DNA from: Parendozoicomonas sp. Alg238-R29
Lineage (GTDB): Bacteria; Pseudomonadota; Gammaproteobacteria; Pseudomonadales; Endozoicomonadaceae
Direction: 5' to 3'
Assembly: GCF_947331445.1 (NCBI RefSeq)
Contig: NZ_CAMZOG010000017.1
Location: 1-60,969, forward strand
Length of the DNA: 60,969 nucleotides
Below are positions 16,773 through 24,837 of this stretch, piece by piece. Position 1 is the first letter of the stretch. Each line of letters opens with the position of its first letter. The notes below the pieces were generated by a model. The model ran no database searches. It was not told the origin of the DNA and was given only the letters and a program-made list of their open reading frames with translations. The position numbers and the translations under genes are program-made.

Positions 16773-17438
16773 ATGAAGGCTGAGTCTTTACTGGGGCTGC
16801 TACATATTTCCAGTCCGTCATTACCTGTCGGCGCTTTTGCCTATTCTCAGGGATTGGAAACAGCTATTGATCGGGGCTGGTGTACTGATGAAGAAAGCAC
16901 TGGCCGCTGGATTTATGAACTGTTAAAGCAGGGGATAGCAACATTGGACCTGCCAGTGTTTCTACGTCTGTATCGCAGCTGGGCCACGCAAGACCGTGAT
17001 GCGGTTAACCAATGGAATGCTGAACTGCTGGCGTTTCGGGAAACCAAAGAGTTGTACGACGAGGACTGTCAGGTAGGTCGTGCCTTTGCTGTCTGGCACC
17101 GAAGCCTTTACGACGATGAACGTATCGATTGGCTGTCACAGCCAACCGTTGCCGCAATGTATGCGCTGGCGGGGGTTTATAACGACCTCGGGGAAGAAGC
17201 AGCTGCCCTTGGCTTTTTATGGAGTTGGTGTGAAAACCAGGTAGCTTCAGCCGCAAAGGCTGTGCCTTTGGGACAGACGGCAGCGCAACGTATTTTACAA
17301 AAGTTAATAGCGACGATTGAGCCTGTGATACACCACAGTGTTTCTATTCAGGATCATGAGATAGGTAATAGCTTGCATCATTATGCGATGGCCAGTGCAT
17401 GGCATGAGCAGCAGTATTCGCGACTGTTTCGGTCTTAG
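16773..17438 (+). CDS. ureF: Urease accessory protein UreF
   Basis: UreF forms the UreD-UreF-UreG activation complex on apo-urease and gates UreG GTPase activity. The 221-residue all-helical protein begins with LLHISSPSLPVGAFAYSQGLE, the UreF signature, and continues with TLDLPVFLRLY, the segment RETKELYDED in place of the usual RET(R/A)ELR, and the C-terminal HHYAMASAWHEQQYSRLFRS. It starts three bases after ureE. The gap to ureG (141 bp) is unusually wide for this operon. Confidence 0.95.
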   Translation: MKAESLLGLLHISSPSLPVGAFAYSQGLETAIDRGWCTDEESTGRWIYELLKQGIATLDLPVFLRLYRSWATQDRDAVNQWNAELLAFRETKELYDEDCQVGRAFAVWHRSLYDDERIDWLSQPTVAAMYALAGVYNDLGEEAAALGFLWSWCENQVASAAKAVPLGQTAAQRILQKLIATIEPVIHHSVSIQDHEIGNSLHHYAMASAWHEQQYSRLFRS

Positions 17439-17579
17439 CGATAAGGTTGACTGAAATCTGGAATACTTTTCTCGCTTCACCAAGCCATCCTGGCCTTTGG
17501 AAAAACAATTCCAGACTCCAGCCTGCGAGTATTGTGTTACGAAACAAAGCGTTATGTTTTTGGGTTAAGGGGGGAGAGA

Positions 17580-18224
17580 ATGGAACAAACTTTAAGAGTT
17601 GGAGTAGGGGGGCCGGTTGGCTCTGGCAAGACGGCATTGTTAACCGCTATCTGCCGTTCATTGCGGGATATTTACAATATTGCCGTGGTGACCAACGATA
17701 TTTATACCAAGGAAGATGCTAAGTTTCTTATGCGCCATGAGGCGCTGGATGAAGATCGAATCCTGGGTGTTGAAACCGGTGGTTGCCCGCATACCGCGAT
17801 TCGGGAAGATGCCTCTATGAATCTTGCGGCGGTAGATGAACTTTGTCAGCGCCATGAAGGTTTGGAAATGGTTATGGTGGAATCCGGTGGTGATAACCTG
17901 AGTGCTACCTTTAGCCCGGAACTGTCTGACCTCACTATTTATGTGATTGATGTCTCGGCCGGTGACAAGATTCCCCGTAAAGGCGGACCGGGTATTACCC
18001 GTTCTGATTTGTTGATTATCAATAAAACTGACATCGCCCAATATGTGGGTGCTTCTCTGGAAGTCATGGATCGTGATACCCGCAAGATGCGTGGCGAACG
18101 ACCTTTTGTTTTCGCCAATATGAAAACCGGGGAAGGGCTGCGAGAAATTCTCGATTTTATTATCGAACAGGGCATGTTGCCTAAGCGTTTGACTGAAGAC
18201 CAAAAACTGGGAGTGGCAATATGA
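17580..18224 (+). CDS. ureG: Urease accessory GTPase UreG
   Basis: UreG is a SIMIBI-class GTPase that couples GTP hydrolysis to nickel insertion. The protein has 214 residues. The P-loop is GGPVGSGKT (residues 10-18). The nickel-binding CPH motif is in [13 protein letters not shown] (Cys69, His71), the DxxG-like segment is [16 protein letters not shown], and the guanine-specificity NKTD motif is in [10 protein letters not shown]. The ATG at 17580 follows GGGGAGAGA. An in-frame ATG at 17532 would add 16 residues unlike the family. The stop overlaps the start of the next gene as ATGA. Confidence 0.96.
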   Translation: MEQTLRVGVGGPVGSGKTALLTAICRSLRDIYNIAVVTNDIYTKEDAKFLMRHEALDEDRILGVETGGCPHTAIREDASMNLAAVDELCQRHEGLEMVMVESGGDNLSATFSPELSDLTIYVIDVSAGDKIPRKGGPGITRSDLLIINKTDIAQYVGASLEVMDRDTRKMRGERPFVFANMKTGEGLREILDFIIEQGMLPKRLTEDQKLGVAI

Positions 18225-18415
18225 ATTTGAATAAAGGGGTTTTTGGGGTGAGCATGATGCTTTCATCAGCAGCTATGGCCCATCAGGGCGACCATAGCTG
18301 GTCTGGATTGATGCATTTTCTTACAGAGCCTGATCATGTCGCTATCATGATGATCGCACTGGTAGCAACTGGGGCTTTCTTCCGTAAGATGAAGAAAAGT
18401 CAAAAGGCTCTTTAG
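18221..18415 (+). CDS. Miniature HupE/UreJ-like membrane protein
   Basis: A 64-residue protein starts inside the ureG stop codon (ATGA overlap) and is thus coupled to the urease operon. It has a signal-like N-terminus ([15 protein letters not shown]), then HQGDHSW and HFLTEPDH. The latter fits the H-x5-D-H nickel signature at the beginning of HupE/UreJ permeases (compare HPLTGxDH). A single hydrophobic helix ([15 protein letters not shown]) and a basic tail follow. Full HupE/UreJ proteins have six or more helices in about 190 residues, so this is either a remnant cut after the first helix or a small periplasmic/membrane nickel-binding partner. The clean frame, coupling and tidy basic C-terminus favour a functional small protein. 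Confidence 0.7.
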   Translation: MNLNKGVFGVSMMLSSAAMAHQGDHSWSGLMHFLTEPDHVAIMMIALVATGAFFRKMKKSQKAL

Positions 18416-18424
18416 CCACAGTCA

Positions 18425-19360
18425 TTAAAAAATCAATATTTGGTGGCGAGGTTGCTGTAGCATCATATCGTCACCAAACCAGCGCGCAGGCTGGGACAAG
18501 CCAAAATAGTTTGGTCGCACCTGTGAACGACAGGAAAACCCCATATCTAAAGAATCCAGCAAGCGGAATGGTGATCTATAAGGATCTTGTCGCAGTATGA
18601 GCTTTGGCCGACATGGTGGAATGGTTAAATGATAAGTGTGTACAGGTTCTCTCCGTACTTGATGAACACGGTGTCTTTTGCCTGAGTGCGCTCTTCCGCA
18701 ACTATTTGTTAAATGGTTGCCGTTAAAATCAACAGGGGGTTTATAGTTGGTGCGTCTGTACCGGCGACGTGGACGAGGCTGTTGCTCTGCTACATCAGCA
18801 AATAAAGCATTAATCAGAGCATCTAATGGGTTTTTTAATTCAAACTGAAGGGGCTCTCTTCTTACAGGTCTTTCTCCAAATAAAAGAGAGAAAAGGTTAT
18901 TGGCTCTATTATGGTTAGCCATTGGTTCGCTTGGAGGAGTCGCTCTATGTTGTAATTCTGCTTCCCACAGCATTTGGTTGTCAGTGCTATTCCTGTCCCT
19001 GTGACCATTTACCAGATCTTCACGAAGCACTTCGTTCATATTTTCTTCTGCCGTTATCACTCGCAGATCTGTGTTGAGCTGGCGATTTATATTGTTCAGT
19101 ACGTAGGGCTCAACTTTATGTCTGCAGAGAGGGCATTCAGACTTTGCACGCAAGCAACCGACAGCGCAGTCCTTGTGGAAGGCATGACCACAGTTCAACC
19201 GGATATGGCGGTTATCCCGTGTCACTCCATAACGCCGATTTTTGTTAACACTCTCCTCTACGGGGGATACATTAAACATATCGTCCAAGCATACTGCGCA
19301 GCTGCCACCACACTGAGGTGTCGCAGTCGTTGGAGGATTACAATTTACTGGTCTCGCCAT
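18425..19360 (-). CDS. Eukaryote-like RING-H2 finger protein, candidate E3 ubiquitin ligase effector
   Basis: A 311-residue protein whose first 82 residues hold a complete C3H2C3 RING finger: Cys21-x2-Cys24, x32, Cys57-x-His59-x2-His62-x2-Cys65, x10, Cys76-x2-Cys79, with the typical NCGHAFHKDC and ECPLCRH segments. RING fingers bind E2 ubiquitin-conjugating enzymes; bacteria have no ubiquitin system, so such a protein would act in a eukaryotic host. The remaining 230 residues match nothing I know and are rich in Arg, Pro, Asn and His (RPRRRYRRTNYKPP). No signal peptide is seen, so export would need a type III, IV or VI route. The ATG has GGGAG eight bases upstream, the flanks are bacterial genes, and the frame is uninterrupted. 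Confidence 0.75.
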   Translation of the reverse strand: MARPVNCNPPTTATPQCGGSCAVCLDDMFNVSPVEESVNKNRRYGVTRDNRHIRLNCGHAFHKDCAVGCLRAKSECPLCRHKVEPYVLNNINRQLNTDLRVITAEENMNEVLREDLVNGHRDRNSTDNQMLWEAELQHRATPPSEPMANHNRANNLFSLLFGERPVRREPLQFELKNPLDALINALFADVAEQQPRPRRRYRRTNYKPPVDFNGNHLTNSCGRAHSGKRHRVHQVRREPVHTYHLTIPPCRPKLILRQDPYRSPFRLLDSLDMGFSCRSQVRPNYFGLSQPARWFGDDMMLQQPRHQILIF

Positions 19361-19630
19361 GTTTGAAGCTCCCGTTTAGAAAGACAATGAGTGCAGATTT
19401 AGATCCTGTTCTTTTCTTTAGTTTCTGTGAAATATCTGGGTTGTTAGTAATTATGACAATTACTTCTTTGACTTACCCATACTTAATACCAAAGGACAAG
19501 ACACTTAACTCTTTGATATATATAGACATTTACGCCGTACCGACTAATGTCGGATATCACATATGGGAACTATTACATAACCTGCCAATATGAAAGCCAA
19601 GTTAAAAAGGCGAATACAAGGAGAGTAGTT

Positions 19631-20065
19631 ATGATCAGATTAGGTAAAGCCATTGTTGCTGGATTAAGGCCAGATAATATTGAACACCTTATTGATGATG
19701 CGGCGAAAAGCCCTAAAAATGTCAAGAATGGTTTTTCTACCTGGATTGTAACCAAGTACCATCAAGGGAAAAAGCATGTAGGCTTAGAGGATTCTCAGAC
19801 AGCAGCAGAAAGGGAAGAAAAGCAACAGATTGGGCGGGTAAGTAAAAAGCTTCAGCAGTTTTTCCTTGTGATTGCAGTCCCATTTATATCTATAAAATTT
19901 CAATACCGTGTGGCTAAAAACAGCGAAGTGAAAGGCGGTGGTTTTCAGAGAACCCTTAAAAAGTTTTCCAACACTGTCGCAGAAACAACAGGTATTCAGG
20001 ACGTAAGAGCATACACTGGTGGTTTAAATAAGTTCGACCGATACGTTTTAAGGTTATATGTCTAA
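19631..20065 (+). CDS. Hypothetical protein
   Basis: 144 residues, not recognised. AAGGAGAG five bases before the ATG at 19631 settles the start; a longer frame from 19547 lacks such a site. The protein is basic and begins MIRLGKAIVAGLRPDNI. It has a Lys/Glu/Gln-rich middle and one moderately hydrophobic stretch (LQQFFLVIAVPFISIKF, about residues 75-92) that may be a buried strand-helix or a membrane segment. A Rho-independent terminator directly follows, showing a complete transcription unit. It lies among accessory genes; nothing suggests a function. Confidence 0.6.
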   Translation: MIRLGKAIVAGLRPDNIEHLIDDAAKSPKNVKNGFSTWIVTKYHQGKKHVGLEDSQTAAEREEKQQIGRVSKKLQQFFLVIAVPFISIKFQYRVAKNSEVKGGGFQRTLKKFSNTVAETTGIQDVRAYTGGLNKFDRYVLRLYV

Positions 20066-20072
20066 AACTCAT

Positions 20073-20099
20073 GGGATCAGTATGACTGATCCCTTTTTT
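20073..20099 (+). terminator. Rho-independent terminator of the hypothetical gene
   Basis: GGGATCAGT-ATG-ACTGATCCC followed by six T forms a textbook terminator just after the stop at 20065. It overlaps the last codons of the convergent antitoxin gene, so one stretch of DNA serves as protein C-terminus and as terminator. Confidence 0.9.
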
Positions 20100-20268
20100 C
20101 TTCTTCGGGTATAACAACATCGAAAGGCAAACCTTTACGTAGCACTATCTGGCTAAAATATAGATTAATTGCCTGAGATGTATTGAGCCCCAACTGCTTA
20201 AGAACCTTTTCAGCATCTTGCTTCAATTCTTCACTTATACGTGCACGAACTGTTGTTTCCTTAGCCAT
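20077..20268 (-). CDS. RelB/DinJ-family antitoxin, orphan
   Basis: A 63-residue protein with the ribbon-helix-helix N-terminus of RelB/DinJ antitoxins (TTVRARISEELKQDAEKVL, then LGLNTSQAINLYFSQIV), followed by LRKGLPFDV. DinJ normally binds a YafQ or RelE toxin encoded just downstream and represses its own operon. Here the C-terminal toxin-neutralising tail is very short (EEEKRDQSY), and the downstream space holds the convergent hypothetical gene, so there is no toxin. It may be a leftover that lost its tail and toxin, or an anti-addiction or stand-alone regulator. Confidence 0.8.
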   Translation of the reverse strand: MAKETTVRARISEELKQDAEKVLKQLGLNTSQAINLYFSQIVLRKGLPFDVVIPEEEKRDQSY

Positions 20269-20386
20269 AGTAATTCCCGTAATTTAGGATCTATATTTAA
20301 GCTATTTTGCCATAACAGTGAGAAAATCTGTACAGTTAACGAGGAAGATTCTGAACCCTCAGAAGAGGGCTCAGGGAGGCACGATC

Positions 20387-20716
20387 TTACTTAACGTTTT
20401 TAATCTGCTGCTTAAGCTTATCAACCAGCTTCTTGCCTTTAGGGCTGAGGCTCAATCGGAAATATCTACCATCATCCTCATGTTGCTGTTTCTTGAGCAA
20501 GCCAAGACCAGGACGATCGTGACGGCCTTCACCCAGCCGCTTTACGCTTACAGCGATATCACTGGGAGTGCCGCAAATTAGCTTTCCATCGTTAACCAGG
20601 TCGGTGATGGTTTCACCGGGATTTTCTGCAACAACCAGAAGAATCTGCCATTGGATAATAGTCAGGGGCTGAGCCTGAAGGATACCAGTTAGTTTAATTA
20701 AGCCTTTGAGTGTCAT
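20387..20716 (-). CDS. MarR-like winged-helix regulator
   Basis: 109 residues with the layout of a short MarR/winged-helix protein. A helix (LTIIQWQILLVVAENPGETITDLV) precedes the recognition region GTPSDIAVSVKRL, a basic wing (GRHDRPGLGLLKKQQHEDDGRYFRLSLSPKG) follows, and the protein ends in a helix (KKLVDKLKQQI). The tract DGRYFRLSLSPKGKKL is the usual MarR wing-end signature. The ATG follows AGAGGG. It is divergent from the cytochrome gene with a 290-bp gap. The target is unknown; the neighbouring cytochrome is a candidate. Confidence 0.65.
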   Translation of the reverse strand: MTLKGLIKLTGILQAQPLTIIQWQILLVVAENPGETITDLVNDGKLICGTPSDIAVSVKRLGEGRHDRPGLGLLKKQQHEDDGRYFRLSLSPKGKKLVDKLKQQIKNVK

Positions 20717-21006
20717 TTTTGAACCCTCTTTTGTTATTTCGTCTTCCTATGACATTTTTACGGGTATGAGACAGCCAAAAACGACGCGGCTATTACCTGT
20801 TCTCTATATAACCTGACGAAATCAAAACCCACTCCAATATCGCCATGGTTAAATATTAGACAGAAGCTGATCCAATATGCAAACAACTTGTCAAAAAAAG
20901 TGCTTTTTGTCGTACGACCATTTACTCACGAATAATTTTCTGAACGCAGGCTCGAATGAACCACTGTTGTTAACTACGTTATCGGGAAGAATATAGAATA
21001 CTGTTG
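20717..21006. other. Divergent intergenic region
   Basis: 290 bp between the MarR-like regulator and the cytochrome gene. No ORF, tRNA or clear hairpin was seen; it is AT-rich and presumably holds the promoters of both genes. Confidence 0.4.
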
Positions 21007-21825
21007 ATGATGATGAAATTAATAAAAACACTGATATGGATAACTATTGCGGGGCTGATTTCTGTTGGATGTCAGGCTTTGGATACTCTTACATTCCGTG
21101 AGAAAGGCTTTGAAAACAGGCTCAGCCTTGCTGACATACGGTCAAGGCTTACAAGTCACATTATTTCTATATATGACCCATATTACTTAAAAAATAAAAA
21201 GTACCGGGCATTTCAACTGGATGAAGTATTACAGCTTGGCTTTCAAAAACAGCCTAAGTTGTTAGATATTCATGACTTTGTCACATTTCATGCACTAGAC
21301 GGCTATAACCCTACAATGGATTTAAAGCGATCAGGAACCAAAGGAGGCTGGATCGCTGTTGAAGATCTGAGCTGGCCCACTGGGTGGGAGCCAAGAGGTG
21401 GCGCCACAGATCTTGGCCCGTTTTATATAGTTTGGGAAGGAGATAATCAAAGATTAGAGACGGGTTATCCATGGCCTGCAAAAACAGTGACTATCGAGCT
21501 AACCAGCTTTGAACAATCTTATGGCAACATCCAGCCTCACGGGGTAACTGAAGATTCAGACGTATATAAAGGATATGAGCTGTTTCGAAGCCGGTGTCTG
21601 GTGTGCCATGCCTTAAATAAACAGGGTGGTGATAAGGGGCCGGATTTGCTGGCGCCCAAGGCCATTGGGACATACAGAACTAGAATGTTTCTGAAAGCTT
21701 ATATAAAGAAGCCTTCTGATTATCGCTATACAAAAATGCCAGACAACCCGGATTTAAGCGATTCTGAGGTTGAGACCATCATTGAATACTTGGAACACCA
21801 AGCACAGTTAAAACAGGACAGGTAA
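21007..21825 (+). CDS. c-type cytochrome with unrecognised N-terminal domain
   Basis: About 272 residues. The start lies in an ATG triplet run (21007, 21010 or 21013). An N-terminal signal segment (LIKTLIWITIAGLISVGCQA) ends in Cys and could be a weak lipobox. Residues about 25-185 form an unknown domain with segments such as LDIHDFVTFHALDGYNPTMDL and WIAVEDLSWPTGW. This resembles substrate or partner domains found next to molybdopterin oxidoreductases, but the match is loose. Residues about 190-270 are a class I cytochrome c domain: haem-binding CLVCH and the distal Met in TKMPDNPDLSD. It probably carries one haem in the periplasm. No oxidase or dehydrogenase partner is adjacent. Confidence 0.7.
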   Translation: MMMKLIKTLIWITIAGLISVGCQALDTLTFREKGFENRLSLADIRSRLTSHIISIYDPYYLKNKKYRAFQLDEVLQLGFQKQPKLLDIHDFVTFHALDGYNPTMDLKRSGTKGGWIAVEDLSWPTGWEPRGGATDLGPFYIVWEGDNQRLETGYPWPAKTVTIELTSFEQSYGNIQPHGVTEDSDVYKGYELFRSRCLVCHALNKQGGDKGPDLLAPKAIGTYRTRMFLKAYIKKPSDYRYTKMPDNPDLSDSEVETIIEYLEHQAQLKQDR

Positions 21826-22018
21826 CAGAAAGAGGGTTATTCGTAAAATGGCAACAACTGCGCATAATCTATATTATGTTAAATATAAGCATACAAAAAC
21901 AACCCAATACATATACGCCACTCCTCCTTATTTCATAGATTCGTTGCATGTTAACAGCAAAAACAGTCTTTTCAACAGCTCAAGTCTGTAGAATCACCTA
22001 CATCCCTATTTCTTTCGT

Positions 22019-22381
22019 ATGGGGGTTCCTTATTCATGGAATAAATTGATTTTTTCTATAAAAGAGCTGCAGTCGAATATATCCGGAAGCCAGCTGATGA
22101 TAACCGGGTACGCGCTCCACAGCCTTGATGCTCTTGCCAAACAGACCCGCAATAGTGAAATGTTGAACAACTCACTCCAGTTTGTCGGCCGGTTTATGGG
22201 CGTTCCACGAAATCTGGACTGGCATATCTCTGCCGTTCCACAACAGGAACTTACCGATGAAAATGTGTCTCAATATGTAAAAAGAATTTCCCTCAGCAAA
22301 TCACCTGATATCGAAAGTATGGAGCGAGGCAGTCGCCATCTCTCGCGCTTGCTGGAAAAGATAAAAGCCGGGCAAGCGTAA
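22019..22381 (+). CDS. Hypothetical protein
   Basis: 120 residues, not recognised, predicted mostly helical and soluble (LMITGYALHSLDALAKQTRN, MERGSRHLSRLLEKIK). The ATG at 22019 has no good ribosome binding site; an internal ATG 26 codons on (MITGYALHS) is an alternative. It is flanked by the cytochrome upstream (193-bp gap) and the convergent GNAT gene downstream. No function can be given. Confidence 0.45.
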   Translation: MGVPYSWNKLIFSIKELQSNISGSQLMITGYALHSLDALAKQTRNSEMLNNSLQFVGRFMGVPRNLDWHISAVPQQELTDENVSQYVKRISLSKSPDIESMERGSRHLSRLLEKIKAGQA

Positions 22382-22450
22382 CCTGTTCCAGAATCGGCTT
22401 TTTAATGGAAAATGCCTCATCGCTCAGAAACTGAGCTTTCGCAGATAATT

Positions 22451-23098
22451 CTAGTTTTTACCGGCAGGGCGAGGCCGAAACAGTAGTGTTTGCTGGTAGG
22501 CGCCCTGCTCCACTTCACCTGTCACCTGATATCCCCATCCTTTAAAGAAAGGCAGTAAGTCTTTATTGCTTAGACTTAAAGCACTTCCGGAAGATTCCTG
22601 ATCAAGATCACAAAGATCATGGACGGCACTCAGCAATTTCCGCCCATAGCCCAAATCACGAAACTCTGGATGAATACCAACCAAAGGAAGCAGATAGCTG
22701 CGAGATTCAGGCAGTGTGTCACGTAGACTTTGCTGATATTCAAGGTAGTTTTCTGTACAGCTATAACCGATAGAAAGCATCATTCTCGTTCTCCACAGCA
22801 GGCGATTGGTCACCTCTTCAGCTTTTTCGCTGCTGGCAACAAAAGCCACTCCCGTAAGCCGGTCACCTAAAAGAAGGCCGATAATCGGCATGTTTTCGGT
22901 AAAATAGCTGGCTGAAAGTTCCCGGGTACAAGCTCGTATGCGCTGAAGATAACCTTTTCGGTCAGACTCCAGTATGCATTGAAACATAGGGTCATCCCGG
23001 TAGGTATGATAGAGAAGAGAGCGAACCTGGCGGCTCCAGGAGGAATCCAGATAGCGGGTAGAAAGAGTATTATCTGCTTCAACTGTTGCAGTGGTCAT
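22451..23098 (-). CDS. GNAT-family N-acetyltransferase
   Basis: 215 residues. GGAGAA before the ATG at 23098 selects that start over an in-frame ATG at 23185. The GNAT fold is visible from LLGDRLTGVAFVASS (strand 4 region). The acetyl-CoA-binding stretch LLPLVGIHPEFRDLGYGRKLLSAV contains the R/Q-x-x-G-x-G/A motif as RDLGYG. A C-terminal LSLSNKDLLPFFKGWGYQVTGE follows, the usual 'NP..FY.k.GF' position. The substrate is unknown. A 21-bp perfect hairpin (23145-23165) lies in its leader. Confidence 0.8.
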   Translation of the reverse strand: MTTATVEADNTLSTRYLDSSWSRQVRSLLYHTYRDDPMFQCILESDRKGYLQRIRACTRELSASYFTENMPIIGLLLGDRLTGVAFVASSEKAEEVTNRLLWRTRMMLSIGYSCTENYLEYQQSLRDTLPESRSYLLPLVGIHPEFRDLGYGRKLLSAVHDLCDLDQESSGSALSLSNKDLLPFFKGWGYQVTGEVEQGAYQQTLLFRPRPAGKN

Positions 23099-23420
23099 GC
23101 AGTTCTCCAGTCGGCGATTCTTCTTTTTATTGTGGTACGCCTGACAGGAAAGCGCTTCTTTCCTGCTCTTCATCCAAGTTATCACGACGAAAATACTTTC
23201 GCACCATATGCCGCTCTAGGAGCGTCCTGAATACGTAACAGCCTTAATCACCGAGTGAGATGCTTCCCTGCTCCGGCTGAGAGTATTCAGTCGCTATTTT
23301 CAGGACTTGGCATATAAAAGACCTGTTAATATTTCCAAAAGTACCGTCCAGATATTGCAGATTGCAACATGCTGCTGTTCAATCGTGGGCAGTTAACCAC
23401 CGGTATTGCTTCTTAACACT
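23099..23420. other. Divergent intergenic region with a perfect hairpin
   Basis: 322 bp between the GNAT gene and xthA. No credible ORF. It contains CAGGAAAG-CGCTT-CTTTCCTG (23145-23165), an 8-bp perfect hairpin without a T-run, about 50 bp upstream of the acetyltransferase start. It could be an operator or an mRNA leader structure. Confidence 0.45.
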
Positions 23421-24227
23421 ATGAAAATCATTTCTTTCAACGCCAACAGCATCCGCATGCGCCTTCCTCAGCTTGAGGCCATGATAGAAAAACACCAGCC
23501 TGATGTGATTGGTATTCAGGAAACCAAGGTGACCGACACTGATTTTCCTGTTCAGGCTATAGAAGAGCTTGGCTACCATGCCACCTTTCATGGTCAAAAG
23601 ACCCATTACGGTGTGGCAACCCTGACCAAAGAAAAGCCAATCTCTATTCAAAAAGGTTTTGAAAATGAACCAGAAGATGCCCAACGCCGCATGGTTATGG
23701 TTGACCTGCCCTGGAATGGACAAACGGTAAAAGTCATCAACGGTTATTTCCCTCAGGGAGAAAACCGGGATCATCCCGAGAAATTCCCTAACAAAGTTCG
23801 CTTCTACGAGAATCTGCAAAGTTTTCTTGAGAAGAACTGTTCACCCGATCAGCCGGTTATCGTTCTTGGGGACTTCAATATATCCCCTGAAGATGCTGAT
23901 ATTGGTATTGGGCCAGATAATGCCAAGCGCTGGCTCAACACCGGCAAATGCAGCTTTTTACCCGAAGAGCGCGCGTGGTACCAGAAACTCCTTGGCTGGG
24001 GTTTAACGGATAGTTACCGTCATCTGTACCCTGATGCTAATGAGCTGTTCAGCTGGTTTGACTATCGTTCCCGTGGTTTTGAACGTGAACCCAAACGAGG
24101 TCTTCGTATCGACCATATTCTGGTGACTAAACCTTTACTGGAAAATTGTTCCGGCGCGGGTGTTGATTACGATATTCGCGGAATGGAAAAACCCTCCGAT
24201 CACGCCCCGGTCTGGGCACAACTCTAG
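23421..24227 (+). CDS. xthA: Exodeoxyribonuclease III
   Basis: Apurinic/apyrimidinic endonuclease and 3'-exonuclease for base excision repair. 268 residues, normal length. It has [15 protein letters not shown] at the start, the metal ligand Glu in GIQETKVTD (about residue 34), [15 protein letters not shown] (catalytic Asp/Asn), and the C-terminal RIDHILVT and [11 protein letters not shown] with the catalytic His. The ATG at 23421 was chosen because the conserved protein begins there; five codons further upstream are possible but unlike the family. Single-gene unit. Confidence 0.95.
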   Translation: MKIISFNANSIRMRLPQLEAMIEKHQPDVIGIQETKVTDTDFPVQAIEELGYHATFHGQKTHYGVATLTKEKPISIQKGFENEPEDAQRRMVMVDLPWNGQTVKVINGYFPQGENRDHPEKFPNKVRFYENLQSFLEKNCSPDQPVIVLGDFNISPEDADIGIGPDNAKRWLNTGKCSFLPEERAWYQKLLGWGLTDSYRHLYPDANELFSWFDYRSRGFEREPKRGLRIDHILVTKPLLENCSGAGVDYDIRGMEKPSDHAPVWAQL

Positions 24228-24244
24228 GGGGCGTTCTCAATTAA

Positions 24245-24274
24245 GCAGACACGTTGAGTTTTTCATGTGTCTGC
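24245..24274 (+). terminator. Possible terminator of xthA
   Basis: GCAGACAC (24245-24252) pairs with GTGTCTGC (24267-24274) 18 bp after the xthA stop. The T-run after the stem is poor, so it may be only a 3' mRNA-stabilising hairpin. Confidence 0.45.
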
Positions 24275-24306
24275 ACTCCCTTTATCCATTGCCTATTTCT
24301 TTTCAG

Positions 24307-24328
24307 GTTTACGTTTACGTAAAGGTAA
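24307..24328. promoter_or_regulatory. LiuR-type operator
   Basis: TTTACGTTTACGTAAAGGTAA is a partly palindromic sequence centred on TTTACGTAAA. It lies 60 bp before liuR and resembles the described LiuR binding motif of proteobacterial branched-chain amino acid regulons. MerR-family proteins bind such sites within stretched promoters, so LiuR probably controls the whole liu operon, including itself. Confidence 0.65.
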
Positions 24329-24389
24329 TTTGTACTTACAATACCTTCATAAAAATTAATAACATCATCTTTCTTACAGGATTCGTTTT

Positions 24390-24833
24390 ATGAGTTCTGA
24401 CAAAAGCCAGACCTATTCCATTTCAGATCTTGCTCGGGAGTTTGACATCACTCCCCGTACTATTCGTTTTTACGAAGAACAAGGTTTACTGGCACCCACC
24501 CGGCGTGGGCAGGTTCGCATCTACAGCCCCGGCGACCGAGTACGACTGAAACTTATTCTTCGGGGAAAACGCCTGGGCTTTACCTTGGAAGAATCAAGAG
24601 CTCTGTTCGATCTTTATGACCCAGGCAGCGGTAATCGTCGACAACTAAAGACCATGTTGGCGACCATCGCATCACACAGAACCAATCTCACCCAACAGCT
24701 CCATGATATTCAGGTAATGATGATTGAGCTGGATGAATCGGAAGCCCGTTGCAACCAGGCTTTGGAAGAGTTTTCTGACACAACCTCAAGTACTGCCCCT
24801 ATTAATAATAAAAACACGATGACAGAGGAGTAA
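24390..24833 (+). CDS. liuR: MerR-family regulator of leucine catabolism
   Basis: 147 residues. The N-terminal winged helix reads [25 protein letters not shown] (about 10-34), then [28 protein letters not shown] and a coiled-coil dimerisation helix ending in a short disordered tail. This is the LiuR subtype of MerR, found directly upstream of isovaleryl-CoA dehydrogenase. It is expected to respond to an intermediate of leucine breakdown and repress the operon. The stop lies four bases before liuA, so they are co-transcribed. Confidence 0.88.
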   Translation: MSSDKSQTYSISDLAREFDITPRTIRFYEEQGLLAPTRRGQVRIYSPGDRVRLKLILRGKRLGFTLEESRALFDLYDPGSGNRRQLKTMLATIASHRTNLTQQLHDIQVMMIELDESEARCNQALEEFSDTTSSTAPINNKNTMTEE

Positions 24834-24837
24834 GTCC

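Noticed and set aside
18425-19360. RING-finger gene as eukaryotic contamination
   Set aside because: It is an uninterrupted frame with a Shine-Dalgarno site, directly between bacterial operons in one contiguous sequence, without introns.
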